From NCBI GenBank assembly GCA_021397845.1, contig CM038040.1, forward strand, positions 42,985,088 to 43,049,087: a stretch of DNA of 64,000 nucleotides, given 5' to 3'. Made by a program: the position numbers and the translations under genes. The notes below the pieces were generated by a model that ran no database searches, was not told the origin of the DNA, and worked only from the letters and a program-made list of their open reading frames with translations. The stretch comes from Areca catechu. Its lineage: Eukaryota; Streptophyta; Magnoliopsida; Arecales; Arecaceae. This document shows positions 10,036 through 22,337 of this stretch, one piece after another. The stretch's first letter is position 1; each line of letters opens with the position of its first letter.

Positions 10036-11834
10036 TTGAAAGGATTTCAATGAAGGGGTCAATGATGCCTAATTCTCTTCTAATCATGCAAAACCTATCT
10101 TCGCTAAGGGGCTTAATGAAAATGTCTGCTAATTATCTATCAGTACACACAAAATCAAGCATTATATCATCATTTTGTACATGATCTCTTATGAAATGAT
10201 ATCTTATTTCAATATGTTTGCTTCTTGAATGTTGAACTGAATTTTTAGTTAAATTGGTAGCACTTGTGTTGTCACATCTTATGGGTGTTTTATTTAATTT
10301 AATGCCAAAGTCTTCGAGTTGTTGTTTGATCCATAAGATTTAAGTTCAACAACTTTCAGCTGCTATATATTCGGCTTCTGCCATAGATAGAGCAACTAAA
10401 GTTTGTTTCTTACTAAACCATTAAATCAAATTAACTTCAAGAAATTGACAGGTTCCACTAGTACTTTTCCTATCTAGTTTACATACAGCAAAGTCAGCAT
10501 TTGAATAAGCAATTAATTCTATTGATGAATCTCTAGAGTACTACAGTCCAATATCTATTATGCTAGACAAATATCTAAGTATGCACTTAACAGCCAGTAA
10601 ATGAGATTCTTTAGGACAGACTGATATCTAGCACACATATATATACTGAACATAATATCTGGCCTACTTACAGTTAAGTATAATAAAGAACCAATGATAC
10701 CTTTATACAATTTTTGATCAACATTTTTACCTGATTCATCTTTATCAAGTTTGCAAGAAGGGCTCATAGGTGTACCTAATGGCTTGGTTGTCTCCATCCC
10801 AAACTTCTTTAAAATTTTCTTTGTATACTTAGCTTGGTTGATGAAGATCCCTTCTTTAGTTTGCTTGATCTGGAGTTCAAGAAAGAAGTTTAGCTCTCCC
10901 ATCATGCTCATCTCGAACTCTCCCTGCATAAGCTTGACAAACTCTTGACAAAGTGTTTCATTAGTAGCACCGAAATGATATCATCAACATAAACTTGTAC
11001 TACTAAAAGTTCAACATTTTTCTTTTTTAAAAATAGTGTAGTATCTACATTGCCTCTAAAAAATACATTTTTAAGCAAAAAATTACTTAACCTTTAATAC
11101 CAAGCTCTTGGAGCTTGTTTTAAACCATACAATGCCTTGTGAAGTTTAAAAACATAATTAGGATAAGCATGATTTTCAAAACCAAGGGACTATTCAACAT
11201 ACACTTCTTTTTCAAAAAAATTATTTAAAAATATACTTTTGACATCCATTTGGAATAATTTAAAATTTATAAAATAAGCAAATGCAAGTAAAAATCTAAT
11301 TGCTTCTAATCTAGCAACAGAAGCAAAAGTTTTATCAAAATCAATACCCTCTTCTTGATTATAATATTTTGCTACCAATCTAGCTTTATTTCTTGTTACT
11401 ACTCCATTTTCATCAAGTTTATTTCTGAAAATACATTTTGTTCCTATTATTCAAATATTAGAAGGTCTTTCAACTAAAGTCCAAACTTTATTTTTTTTGA
11501 ATTGATTTAATTCATCTTGCATGGCATTTATCCAATTTGAATCTTTGTCAGCTTCTTCAATTGATTTAGGTTCTACTTATGATACAAAAGCTAAATAATC
11601 ACAAATATTTCTTAGAGAGGAATGAGTACTTATCCCTTTTGATGGATCACCAATAATAAATTCTTTAGGGTATCCATGGGCATACCTTCATTCTTGGAAT
11701 AAAGGCTTGGGTGTAGACGAAGCTCCAACTTCTTGTACTTGTTCTTCTTCATGGTTTTGATCACCTTCTTGCTCTTTGAAAGCTCCTTCATTGATTGTCA
11801 TTTTCTCAATCTTTTGAATACATGTTTCATCATC
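10036..11834 (-). pseudogene. Copia reverse transcriptase and RNase H
   Basis: Minus-strand frames give FDKTFASVARLEAIRFLLAF and FQMDVKSIFLN (11190-11378), the start of the copia reverse transcriptase. Then come the YVDD catalytic motif near 10970-10990 and MSMMGELNFFLELQIKQ, followed by GSLLYLTVSRPDIMFSIYMC (10558-10929). RNase H follows and closes with ADIFIKPL near 10100-10130. The YVDD motif is kept, but the base after it is shifted: a single base is lost in the usual IIFG segment, so the frame breaks there. Other stops and shifts lie between the blocks. It is cut off from its integrase by element B at 11835. Confidence 0.9.
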
Positions 11835-13667
11835 AAGAATGTTGCCCACTGGATCGTCATGGCCCGTAGCTCCGGTGCATCGCCACTGCGTCGGGTGCTT
11901 CCTTCTCCTGCCGGGGGTGCTCCCTCCTCCTCGGGACTCGGCTCTTCGACCATTTCGACCTGTAAAATAAGGAAGACCCGGGCCGGGGATTCCGACAAGG
12001 ATACTCCGATGATCAAGTCAATGGGATGATCGAGAGGAACAGAAACCTCTGAGACATAGAGCTTGGGAGACTCCCTCACCTCAGGAGGTGACATGATAAA
12101 GATATTCAAATAATATAAAGACTAGGATGATAATGCCTAAGCGGTAGAAAGAAGGAACAGAGAGCGAGGAGCAGGGAGGTGTTCTGGCCAATTTTTTGGC
12201 CGTCGATCTCTCGGGGAACTTGCTGGCTTACCTCTCCCCGCTACTCCTGCATCTGCCTCTTACCTTTCTTAACTCACACCTTGGATGATGGCCCCGCCCG
12301 GTGTCCTTCTTGAGGTGCCCTCTTACGGTGTCTTCTCCGGAGGGGCTTGCCGCTGCCCGTGGCTTCTCCTTCTTTCCTTTCTCCTCTCAGAATGGTCCTT
12401 CCAGAGGAGGCGATCCTTGGGCCTCTTGGAGCTTCTCCTTCGCTCTCGGATTGGTCCTATTCCCAGCTTCTGGTGAGCCCTCTAGGGAGCTCTGCTAAGA
12501 GCCCTCTGGAGGGGCCTCTCCCTTCTTCCTCTTCTTCCCGAACTGGTCCTCTTCCCAGCTTCCAGCGAGCCCTCTAGGAAGCTCTACTAAGAGCCCTCCG
12601 GAGGGGCCTCTCCATTCTCTTTCTTCTTCCCGGACTGGTCCTCTTCCTAGCTTCTGGTGAGCCCTCTGGGGAGCTCTCCTGAGAGCCCTCTGGGGAGCTC
12701 TCCTGAGAGCCCTCTAGAGGGGCCTCTCCCTTCTCTTTCTTTTTCCTAGACTGGTCTTCTTCCCAGCTTCCAGTGAGCCCTCTAGGGAGCTCTGCTGAGA
12801 GCCCTCTAGGGAGCTCTGCTGAGAGCCCTCTAGAGGGGCCTCTCCCTTCTTCTTCTTCTTCCCGGACTAGTCCTCTTCCTAGCTTTCGGTGAGCCCTCTG
12901 GGGAGCTCTGCTGAGAGCCCTTTAGAGGGGCCTCTCCCTTTTCTTCTTCTTTTTTTCTTCTCCCGGGGCAGGGGCTGCACCCTCGAGGCCCATGCTATCG
13001 TGGGGAGTTTCCATTCCCGGAGGGGCCGCTCGAGCATTGCAGGGCCTATGGCTTTGACAGGGTTCCCCTTCTCGGGGAACTCTAGGTCTCTGACCGTGTG
13101 GTTGTTGACGTGGCAGCACACTATAGGGCCCTGGGTCTGATGGGGCTTACCTCGTGCAAAGCATGCGGGCGGCATATTGCAGAACTGGCATTGGTGGCAC
13201 GACAGGAACCTCCGTGCCATGTTTTGAATTCTTGTTGATCTTTTCCTCCTTCACCACTAGCGAGAATTCTGACCTTCGTATGGCAAGGAAAGACCTCTCG
13301 GAGAGGTCTGCCTTCAATAGCGTGAGCTTGACCCCGATCGAGAGCTAACCTCAGATGGAGGGCTCACCCCATGAACTCGTCCTTGGCTATGAGTTGACCT
13401 CGACTGGAGGGCTGGCTTTATGAGCTCTGCTTCGGTCGAGAGCTGACATCGACAGGGAGGCTCGCTTCATGGGATCAACCTCGGCCGGGAGCTGACCTTG
13501 GTAAGGGGCTCGTTTCATGAGCTCGACCCTGACCGGGAGTTGACCTTGATAGGGGGCTCACTCGTGAGCATGTCCGGGAGCCGCGTCTAGGTGGCAGTCC
13601 CCATCCCTATGGCTACTGGCTGGCAGTTCATAGGCTCCACATCAGCAGATGTTGCCACATCAAAGAA
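11835..13667. mobile_element. Element B: solo-LTR-like insertion with perfect AAGAA target duplication
   Basis: The element spans 11840-13662 (1823 bp). It starts TGTTGCCCACTGGATCG and ends GCCACATCA, so it has the TG...CA ends of an LTR. It is flanked by AAGAA at 11835-11839 and 13663-13667. Comparison with the uninterrupted copia copy near 7980-8010 confirms the empty site. No internal coding domain or second LTR was seen, so a solo LTR or large LTR derivative fits. It carries a composite tandem array. Confidence 0.82.
12490..12960. repeat. Composite tandem array in element B (82-116 bp units with an inner ~24-bp duplication)
   Basis: The phrase GAGCCCTCTRGAGGGGCCTC recurs at about 12509, 12591, 12707, 12821 and 12913. 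Units alternate with TTCTTCTTCTTCCC and GGTCCTCTTCC stretches. Some units contain an extra GAGCCCTCTRGGGAGCTCT copy, which explains the variable spacing. Long open frames here on both strands follow from the repeat and GC content. Confidence 0.85.
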
Positions 13668-14992
13668 CATCTTCTTTTCTAGAAGATTTTTCGTTAGTTT
13701 CATCAAAAGCAACATGAATGGACTCTTCAACAAGAAGTGTTCTTCTGTTGAAGACCCTATATGCCTTGCTAGAAGTAGAGTATCCTAAGAAAATATCCTC
13801 ATCTGACTTGGCATCAAATTTATTTAAATTATCTTTGTTGTTGTTTAGAATGAAACAACGGCACCCAAATACATGAAAATACTTGATAGTTGGTTTTCAA
13901 CCTTTTCAAAACTTGTAAGGCATTTTCTTCAAAATCGATCAGATCAAAACATGATTCAAAACATAGCATATAGTGTTTATGGCTTCCGTCCAAAAATATC
14001 TAGGTAAATCATTTTCACAAAGCATTATGCATGCCATTTCTTCTAGTATCCTATTCTTTCTTTCTACCACTCTATTTTGTTGAGATGTCCTAGGTGTAAA
14101 AAAGTTATGATGAATACCATTTTTATTGCAAAATATTTCAAAATTATGATTTTTGAACTCAATACTATAATCACTATGTAAAGAGATAATTAAAATACCT
14201 TTTTCATTTGAAACTTTCTTGTGAAACTTAATGAATGCAAAAAATATTTCATCTTTATGAGCTAAAAATATTACCCATGTAAAATGTGAGAAGTCATCTA
14301 TAATTACTAGACCATACTTCTTGCCTCCCAAACTAGTTGTTCCAGTAGGTCTAAAGAGGTCCATATGAAGTAATTCTAAGGGTCTAGTTGTAGAGACTAC
14401 TCCTTTTGGTTTGAAAGATGATTTTATTTATTTTCCAAGTTGTCATGCACTATAAATCTTATCTTTTTTAAAAGTGAGTTTTGGCAAATCTTTTATAAGA
14501 TTTTTTTTATTCAATTTTGAAAGCAAATACTTGCATGCCATAGTCTACGATGCCAAAGCCAACTAGTTTTATTGATCATAGCTTCCATTGCCACTAGGCA
14601 TTGACCATTTTGCATAGGTAGATCATCAAGATCAACCATGTAAATGTTCTTATGCCTTGACCAATAAACTTGATGCCATTATCATCCATACTAGATACAA
14701 TGCACATAAAAGATTCAAAAATCACTTTAAGTCCTTTATCATAAAATTGACTTATACTAAGCAAATTATGTTTTAAACTATTAACAAGTAAAATATTATC
14801 AACATAAGTAGAGAGGGTGATATAGACTTTACCGATACCGATAATTTTGCCATTTTCATTATCACCAAAAGTTACATTTCTACCATTTAGCGCCTCAAGT
14901 GATGTGAATTGCTTTAGATCTCTAGTAATGTGTCTTGAGCAATCGTTGTTAAGGTACCATAATCTTCTTTTATCCTTGGTTACAAGAGACAC
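13668..14992 (-). pseudogene. Copia GAG-pre-integrase and integrase
   Basis: The minus-strand frame at 14594-14992 encodes RRLWYLNNDCSRHITRDLKQ and SLKHNLLSISQFYDKGL, the region before and at the start of the copia GAG-pre-integrase. The frame at 13939-14364 encodes the integrase core, which inserts the element cDNA: Asp in MDLFRPTG, Asp in LHSDYSIEF and Glu in VVERKNRILEE, the D,D,E triad. The block normally reading QQNGVVERKNR has Arg in place of Gly. Sequence continues to 13668, where element B interrupts before the reverse transcriptase. Several stops and shifts separate the frames. Confidence 0.9.
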
Positions 14993-15444
14993 CTACAAAA
15001 ATAATCAGGTAGAGACTTTAGGTACCCAGTCATCTTGGATCCTTTAGGGTTAGTTGATGCGGTTCTTTTTAGAACCCAAACTTTTCTAATCTTATTTAAT
15101 TTTCTTTTATCACACATATATGATTTATGTCCTAACTTACCATAAGCATAGCATGTAATGCTAGAAGATGCAAGTACAAAGAAATTTTTGAAATATTTTT
15201 ATTATTTTTGAGTTTTAAAACCGAGGCATGCTTTGTTGAAAATGGCTCTTTAGCTATTCAAAAGTATATTTAGTTTTTCTGAACTATGGGTAAATTTTTC
15301 AACAAATGGTTTTACTTTTTCAAGTTCTTCTTTGGATTTCTTGTTTTCTTGCAAAAGTTATTTGTTTTGTTTGATAAGTTTTTCATTTGTTACAAAAACT
15401 CTATCCTTTTTCAAGACTTCTTTTTCTTTCAAAAAATCTTCCTT

Positions 15445-16760
15445 TCAATTTTTCAAAGAGATAATTTGATCATTCAATTCTTTGTTTTCTTGGAGTAAAC
15501 TACCATTATCTATCAAAAACTTATCATTTATTCTAGAAAGCTCCAAATTTTGCCTTTTCAATTCTTTATTTTTCAACTTAAGTTTTTGATATTCTACAAT
15601 AAGTTTATCAAAAATATCTTGTAATTCTTCAAATGTAAATTTATTTTCGGGTTCAGACCTTACCTCTTCATCATTTGCCATAAAGCAAATGTTGGCCACC
15701 TTTTGCTGTTCTTCATCGGACCTTGAATCTTCGCTTTCACTCCACGTTGTGATCATCACTTTCTTTTTGAATTTCTTTTTGCCCTTTTTAAAAGTGGGGC
15801 AATCCATTTTGTAATGTCCCAGCTTCTTACACTCAAAATATATTGGTTGCTCCCTTTTCTTTTATTTTTCTTTCTCCTTATTAGGCTCTCCTCTTTGTGG
15901 CTTTTTCTTGTAGTTGAACATTTTCTTTCTCATGAATTTCTTGAATTTTTTTCAGATGAGAGCCATCTCATCTTCCTCATCTAAATCATCACTAGAATCT
16001 TCCTTGGTTGTGGACTTGAATGCAATAGCCTTCTTTTTCTTCTCATTGTCCACCATCTTTTGCTTTAAGGACAGCTCATATGCCATTAGTGAACCCAAGA
16101 GCTGCTCAAGTAAAAGAGTGTTGACATCCTTGGCTTCTTCAATAGTAGTGACTTTAGGATCCCAAGAGGATGGAAGAGACCTAATGATTTTGTTAACAAG
16201 TTCAGCATTAAATATAACTTTACCCAAACTCCTCATACCATTAACAATATTAGTGAACCTAGTGTACATTTCACTAATTGATTCATTTGGTTCCATCCTA
16301 AACATCTCATAAGTATGAATGAGCATGTTAACTTTGGTGGTCTTTACTTGATATGTACCCTTATGGATAACTTCAAGTATATCCCAAATTTTTTTTGGTA
16401 GAGGTATAGTCAGATATTTTATTAAACTCACTAGGATCTAGTACACAAAATAATAAATTCATGGCCTTAGCATTAAGCTCAGCTTGCTTAATGTCATTCT
16501 CATCCCAATCTTCTTCTAACTTAGGGGTGGGAATGCCATTAGCCAAGATAGTGGACTGATGAGGACCTTTAACTATGGTCTTCTAAATGTTGTAATCTAT
16601 GACTTGAATGTATATACACATGCATGTCTTCCAGTAAGTGTAATTTGTGCCATTAAAGAGTGGGGGTTGGTTTGAGGCTTGACCCTCAATAATACCAACA
16701 CCAATTTGGGCTACCATTAGATCTTTGACTCAAGATCGTTAGACTTATACATTGAGTACC
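15445..16760 (-). pseudogene. Copia gag (UBN2 type) with damaged zinc knuckle and coiled coil
   Basis: The minus-strand frame at 15952-16431 encodes a UBN2-type gag: IWDILEVIHKGTYQVKTTKV, then MRSLGKVIFNAELVNKIIRS and LPSSWDPKVTTIEEAKD. Gag builds the virus-like particle in the cytoplasm. A zinc knuckle follows near 15790-15840, reading YFECKKLGHYKMDC. The first Cys of the usual C-x2-C-x4-H-x4-C pattern is Tyr here, a single-base change. The next frame (15445-15807) is Lys- and Glu-rich with KLKLKNKELKRQNLEL, probably coiled coil. The N-terminal part, 16450-16760, is present in broken frames (minus-strand sequence for the segment before UBN2). The relative at 27205-27534 keeps that N-terminal piece. 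Confidence 0.9.
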
Positions 16761-16762
16761 AA

Positions 16763-16774
16763 GCACTGATACCA
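16763..16774 (-). other. Copia primer-binding site
   Basis: On the minus strand this reads TGGTATCAGTGC, one base different from TGGTATCAGAGC, the plant copia site complementary to initiator methionine tRNA. It sits 2 bases inside the LTR end at 16777. Confidence 0.8.
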
Positions 16775-16776
16775 CC

Positions 16777-18410
16777 TGTTGCCCAGTGTAGCAACCCGAG
16801 AGGGGGGGTGAATTGGATTGTTAAAATTTTAAACTAAAGTAAGTGCTAAACTAAAGTATTTGTGTAATAATGTGAGTGTACAAGAATATAATCAAGATGC
16901 TATGCTTTTAATAATAAATAGCAATGCAATAAAAGTAAATAAGAAGATAAAGAACACACAAAAATATAAGAAATTTATAGTGGTTCGGTGCATACCAAGC
17001 ATCTACATCCACTTCCTAAGCTATCCCTTGGTATTTCCACTATAATCACCAAGATTACAGCCAACTTATTTTCCGATCTCACAAGTTAAAATTTCTTGTT
17101 GATTTTGTCACTTAGGCTCACCAACAACCTTTTCCTCAAGCCAAACCTAGGCTTAAATTCTAATTCATGGCTTGGAAGGGCCTTACCCTAATTTCAATAG
17201 CCTTGAAACTAGTTATAACAATTAAAATCAAAGTTTAGATTTTAGTGCAAGAATAAAATTCTCAAAAGAGCAAAAATAAAGTGATGAATCTCTTCTTGAA
17301 TGCTTAAATTATCTTTTTCCTCTTGAATGCTGTCAATGGATACTTTGGATAATGATTTGAGGGCACAACAGCAAGAATGAAGGCTTTTTCAAGTGAAATC
17401 TTCTTTACGGCTCACTCTTGTCTTTTCAAAAGCTTTCTCAAAAGATAGGATTTGTCTCTAGTATTTCTTCTTTTTCTCTTGAGTATTCAATGAGTTTGGT
17501 GAGTGTTAAATACTTCAAAAACCTCCAAAAAAATATTTGTGACCATTGGAGTGAAGAATCTAACCATTTTGGACCGTATTAGATCGTTTATACAAATTCT
17601 GAACTTCTAAAAATATGGCCGTTATTGTTGTTGGGTCGATACTTGAGTCTTCATGGGTCGACACTTGAGTCTTCATGAGTCGACACTTGAGTCTTCATGA
17701 GTCGACACTTGAGTCTTCATGAGTCGATACTTAGATAAACACTAGGTATAATTCTTTGAAATCCATGGTTCTGCTTCATTTATGTTCTCAGGCTATGAGT
17801 TGACCTGTGAGTCGACACTTAAAACTATGAGTCGATACTTGAGTCAGCACTAAGCAAAAAATCTCGGAATGACACTGTTTTGTAACTTTTTGTCTCAAGC
17901 CTTGAGCTGATTTGTGAGTCGACCTGTGAATCGACACTTGGGTCAACACTTCACTGAAGTCCAAAAACCATGTTCTGTCCATTTTTGTTTCCAAGCCTTG
18001 AGTCGATCTGTGAGTCGACACTTAGGTCGACACTTGAGTGGACACTTAGCATGCTAGCTGAAACTCTGCATGCCAGTCTTCAGAGGTGTCGACACTTGCT
18101 TCATGAGTCGACACTTAGGTTGACACTTGGTCTGTGCCATTTTCAAAAAGTGTGCTAAACTTTGAAATTTTTAAATTTTGTTTAATAGACTTTCAGATTC
18201 TTCTTCATAAAGGCCAAAGTGATCAATTTCATGGCACTCCAAGATGAGAAGACTTCTTGAACTTTGAAATTCATCTTGCTTTAATGTCAATAACTTTGTA
18301 AAAAATTTGATGTACCTATGACCTAGAATTCACAACTCTAATTAAAACATTAGAACAAAACATATACTCAACGTTTTGTTGTTCATCAAAATCAAGGGCC
18401 AAAGCCAACA
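16777..18410 (-). repeat. Copia 5' LTR (minus orientation) with GTCGACACTTGAG repeats
   Basis: On the plus strand it runs from TGTTGCCCAG to GCCAACA, so on the minus strand it starts TGTTGGC and ends in CA. About 17630-18130 contains many copies of GAGTCGACACTTGAG-like phrases, some in runs with CTTCATGA between them. The same phrases occur in the plus-oriented LTR at 25680-27160. The end at 18410 directly abuts the Athila-like LTR. Confidence 0.8.
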
Positions 18411-19759
18411 TATCACATATAAAAGCATTAATTTAATAACTAAACTATATTTATTTATATCAAATTGATACATTTATATATCATTTGTAGAAAAGAAGAT
18501 CATCATTATGAAGAACTTGATTTTTGAAGTCCAAAGGTACAGACGATACTCAAATCAGAGTTCAAACAGGCCTGGAATTAAATTTTGAAAATTAATAAAG
18601 GAAGTGCATGAGTTTTGGAGCAACCGATCCATCATGGACTAGCCACTCGGTCTATAGATGCCTGGGTGGTCCACCGACAGCCATTGGAGCCGGTCCACGA
18701 GCTTGTCCGTGGACCATCTCCACTCCCGAGCCGTATTTCCACTCGTCGTCACCGCCCATGGCAGGAGAGGTCACCAGAGCCTATCCCCTCATCACCAAGA
18801 GCCCTCTCACCACCAGACACCTGTCGGCCACCATCAAAACACCGCCCTCCACCGTCTTCCTCTTCTTCACTACCGTGGACCACCATCATTGTTTGCCCAT
18901 CTCCGCCGCCACCAGGGAGTCCTATTGGGAGAAGGCCCAAGTCCAAGTTTGATTCGAGGAACTAGGGATTCGAGAGTCCAGATCGGACTCTACTACCAAA
19001 AAAAGGAGCATAGTGATCGATCCATCACACCGTAGATCGATGGCCTAGATTTCTTCCTACGATATTCAACCGATCTGGAGCCCGATTGAATCCAAATTTG
19101 ATCGGGAGGAAGTCATAGACGAGCTCTATTTAAAATATCCCTAGATTACAGAAGAAAACATCTTGGAGAGAAGAGTATAGTGCAGGATAAGGGGTCCAGC
19201 TTTGGATTGCGGGTTGGCTTCTAAGAGTGAGGTTTCTTAAAGGAGAAGCTATCTTCTAAGCCATCTTTTCACCGACACCGATCTCCAGATCAAGATCCAA
19301 GGAGGAAGAAGTAGAGAAAGCCAATTCGCTTCGAGGAGCACGAAGGAAGAAGGGAGTTCATTGACCATCTTCTCGACGATGCTATGCCAATCTACTTCCA
19401 GTCTTTGTTACTATTTTTCTTAGTTTTTTTAGTTGTTATTTTCAATTCCTTGTAATCAGGTTTTTTTATGTAATTTAAATTTTTATTATTTATTCTTCTC
19501 GCAAGTAGATGCTAAGATCTGACTAGCAGATCGAACGTACCAAGTTTTATTTTTTTGTTATACTTTGAACATCTTTTTTTTGACTTCAAATCATTCTTTC
19601 CTTTTCCTATTAAAATCAAAGATTTTAATTTCTTTTTTGCACTGCCTTCTTTGTGGATTTAACCCAACTCACTATTTCTATGTATTCTTAATTCAATTTA
19701 GAAGTCAGTTAATTAAACTAATAGTCATGGTATCTTTACTACAATATCGCGGCCTATCA
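18411..19759 (+). repeat. Left LTR of the Athila-like element
   Basis: Matches the right LTR from CATATAAAAG onward, through GAAGATCATCATT and TCTTGGAGAG, to the AAATTTTTATTATTTATTCTT region. It lacks the first ~15 bases (TGTGATAATTATATT) present at 24402. It ends GGCCTATCA just before the primer-binding site. Short open frames at 18600-19035 belong to the LTR and differ in the other copy. Confidence 0.8.
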
Positions 19760-19765
19760 AGTTTT

Positions 19766-19778
19766 TGGCACCGTTGCC
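19766..19778 (+). other. Primer-binding site of the Athila-like element
   Basis: TGGCACCGTTGCC follows the LTR end by six bases. The usual plant form is TGGCGCCGTTGCC; here one G is A, a typical deamination change. Confidence 0.7.
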
Positions 19779-19779
19779 A

Positions 19780-21212
19780 AGAAAGGCAGGAATGCTAACA
19801 TTTTTTATCTCTTTGATTTTTTATAAATTTGGTATACTAATTCTTCTTTTTTTTGCAGATCCAAAAAAGCCAAAAAAGTTTTTTTTTTTAAAAAAAAGGA
19901 GAAGAAGGAAATTTTCACGATTTTTGTGAGATCAATCATAACCCTAATTTACTTTTCTTTTTCTTAGTTGCTTTTAATTAATTTCTGCCTTTTCATATTA
20001 GCCAAAAAAAAATTCTTTTTTTGTTTCCTTTGATTAGCCTTCTTTTTTTAAAAAAAATACCATTTTTTTAAGATTTATTTTCTTTTTTTATTACTATCCT
20101 CCTTTTCAAATTAACATAATTTTTTTTTGATTCTTCCTTTTAATTAGTTTCTTTCTTTTTAAACTAACCTAAAAAGAAAAAAATTCCTTGTTTAGTTTCT
20201 TCATTTTTTAAAATTATCCAAAAAAAAAAACTTAACTTTTCAATTAATTACCTTAAAATCGATTTGATTTCTTACCTTAATTATATGACCTGTAGTTTCT
20301 TTATTTGCTTAGCCTAATTTTAGTCTTTGTTTTTCTTTTTACACACCTAATTAACCAAGATTAAAAGCTACCTTTTATCTCTCTTGCTTGAAATAACATA
20401 ATATAAAAAGAAAACAAACACATCACATAATACTTAACTATAATAGAGTAACTAATTAAAACTTAAAAGACTTTTACTTATTTAGGACATCTTTCTTTTT
20501 TATATAGCATATTTTTATAAAATATTTTAAGGGAATTAACCTATAAACAACATAAGGTAGGGATTTGATCACCCTTCCTTGGCTCACAAACCACCATCCT
20601 ACATCTTACATTGACCCAAGCCTATTAATTAAAATCAATTAAACGTCACCCCCTAAGGAACTCGAGCTCAATAGGACAAGGCATCCAAAAGAGTTGGACC
20701 GAGCTATAATTGGCTAATTAACTGGTATCTAGGAAAGGGATTCAATGATGATGTAACCTTGAAGAAAGATGGTTTTTAATTTGTTCTGTTGACTGACCTG
20801 GCTAATTTAATTGGTGTCTAAGAAAAGCAACGGGGGGACCCCCACCGAACTTATCATTACTTGGCTAGTTGATTAGTTAGTTTCTGACTTGGAGGGCTCT
20901 AAGATTGTCTTGGCAGTTAGGAGCTATCTAGATTTAGGATAATTTTAAGATAGAGAGTCTATGTATGCTAACTTGTTTGTAAATAATACCAAACCCTAAC
21001 TAATTCTTCTCCTCTCTCTTAGCTTTAGGATTCCTTAGACCCTCTTCTTTAGAACTCTTCTCCTTCTTCATCTCACCACTCCTCTTTAAAGAAATAGTAA
21101 TAATAATAATAAATAAATACATACATAAATAAATAAGGATTGCTTTAACTAAAATTTTGATTGCATGTCCAAATAATTAGAAAATCCGATAGGCTGAATC
21201 AGTACCAAGAGA
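19780..21212. other. Internal leader of the Athila-like element
   Basis: T-rich and A-rich non-coding sequence (runs of TTTTCTTTTT at 19850-20250), then a stretch with ACGGGGGGACCCCCACCGAAC near 20830 that recalls leaders of Tat/Athila elements. No reading frame of interest. Confidence 0.5.
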
Positions 21213-22337
21213 ATGAATTCTTATAGTAGAGTACTCTTTCTCTCGGCATACAAAGTTTATTCGAGCCCCACTCACTTTGAGAGTGAGTGCCCAACTGGGT
21301 ACCAACCTCTTGAGTTTAGATATGACCAAGTTTATCAAAATCAAATCCAACCGGCCTACAACTCAGGAGGTAACCCATACCTTAATGCCTATAATTCAGA
21401 TTGGAAGGCTCAACCAGATTTTTCGTGGCAACCATATCCAGTGGTTGCCTCGATAACCTAAGGATCCATGTTCATAGAGACATCATATTATGATCAGCCC
21501 TATCCCCATTATCAACCTTCTCCAACTAATTATAGCTCATTATTTGAAGAGAAGGTTTAGCAAGCATCATACCCACCTCCCTTACAGACCAACCTAGATG
21601 TCGATAGGTTTGATCAATTTCAACAAATGATTATAGCCCAACAGTAATCTATCGATAAGCTAATAGATCAAACTAACCAACGGTTAATTGACCTTAATAG
21701 AGAAGAGGGAGGTGAACTACCTAGTCAACCCGAGAGAAACCTAGAGGGACCATACCTAGCTCAAAACTTTAATGACCCTCTAGCTTTTCCTGAACAATCA
21801 ACTTTGGCTCCTAGGAATGAACTAGTCTTAGAACAACTCTACATAACCATAAGGACCAATATAGATAATTTGGCTAATGCAAAAAAAATATATAAAGAAA
21901 TTAAACTTGTGGGGCAAACCAATTCTATCTTACCCCACTCACTTATGGTTCCATTTTCCAGTGTTTTAGAATTGTCCATGCCTTTTAATAGGATAGGAGA
22001 ACAAATTGATGTAATGATGGAACTGGTAGAGACTTCCTAAAAATCATAAATGCATGACTCAATAGAGGAAGCCACCCCTGTAATTTCCTTCCAGGATTTG
22101 TTAGATCCATGTCCAGCACAATTAAGGATAGATGATTAATGTAGATGGGTATAGTACTGAAGTGAACAACCTAATACAAATACCCTGCTTTGAAATTATC
22201 CCACTTTTGCTTGATGAACAACAAGAGCCATCACCTAGCCCACCAATAGTCCCTTTGTTAAAATTATCACCTAACTTAGGACTGAAGCCACTCTCTGATG
22301 CACCCATTAAAACTTTTCCAGTGAACCTTACCTAGGA
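21213..22337 (+). pseudogene. Gag-like remnant of the Athila-like element
   Basis: The frame at 21213-21461 encodes CPTGYQPLEFRYDQVYQNQ and NPYLNAYNSDWKAQPDFSWQ. Tyr/Asn/Pro-rich text with a W-K/R-x-x-P-x-F-S-W core is typical of the segment after the zinc knuckle in Athila-type gag. The Cys ahead of it (SECPTGY) may be the last part of a knuckle. Further pieces at 21804-22040 and 22132-22335 encode Pro- and Leu-rich text in other frames, with stops between. No protease, reverse transcriptase or integrase motif follows before 24402, so the element depends on others for movement, if it moved at all after this loss. The assignment rests on composition and short motifs and is moderate. Confidence 0.55.

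Larger units (their letters stand above)
9816..18410 (-). mobile_element. Ty1/copia retrotransposon, minus orientation, invaded by element B
   Basis: From high to low coordinates it holds an LTR (16777-18410), primer-binding site, gag with UBN2 domain, zinc knuckle, GAG-pre-integrase, integrase, reverse transcriptase and RNase H, the Ty1/copia order. After RNase H (about 10036), 9816-10035 carries GTCGATACTTGG and GTTGACACTTCG phrases like those in the LTR, but a complete second LTR was not delimited. Element B separates integrase from reverse transcriptase. The coding sequence is heavily damaged. Confidence 0.82.

Noticed and set aside
12285..13220. Ser/Pro-rich frames in both directions
   Set aside because: They lie in the composite repeat of element B and in LTR-like DNA; no known domain.
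18608..19035. Overlapping frames of 114-125 codons
   Set aside because: They lie in the left Athila-like LTR and are broken in the right LTR copy.
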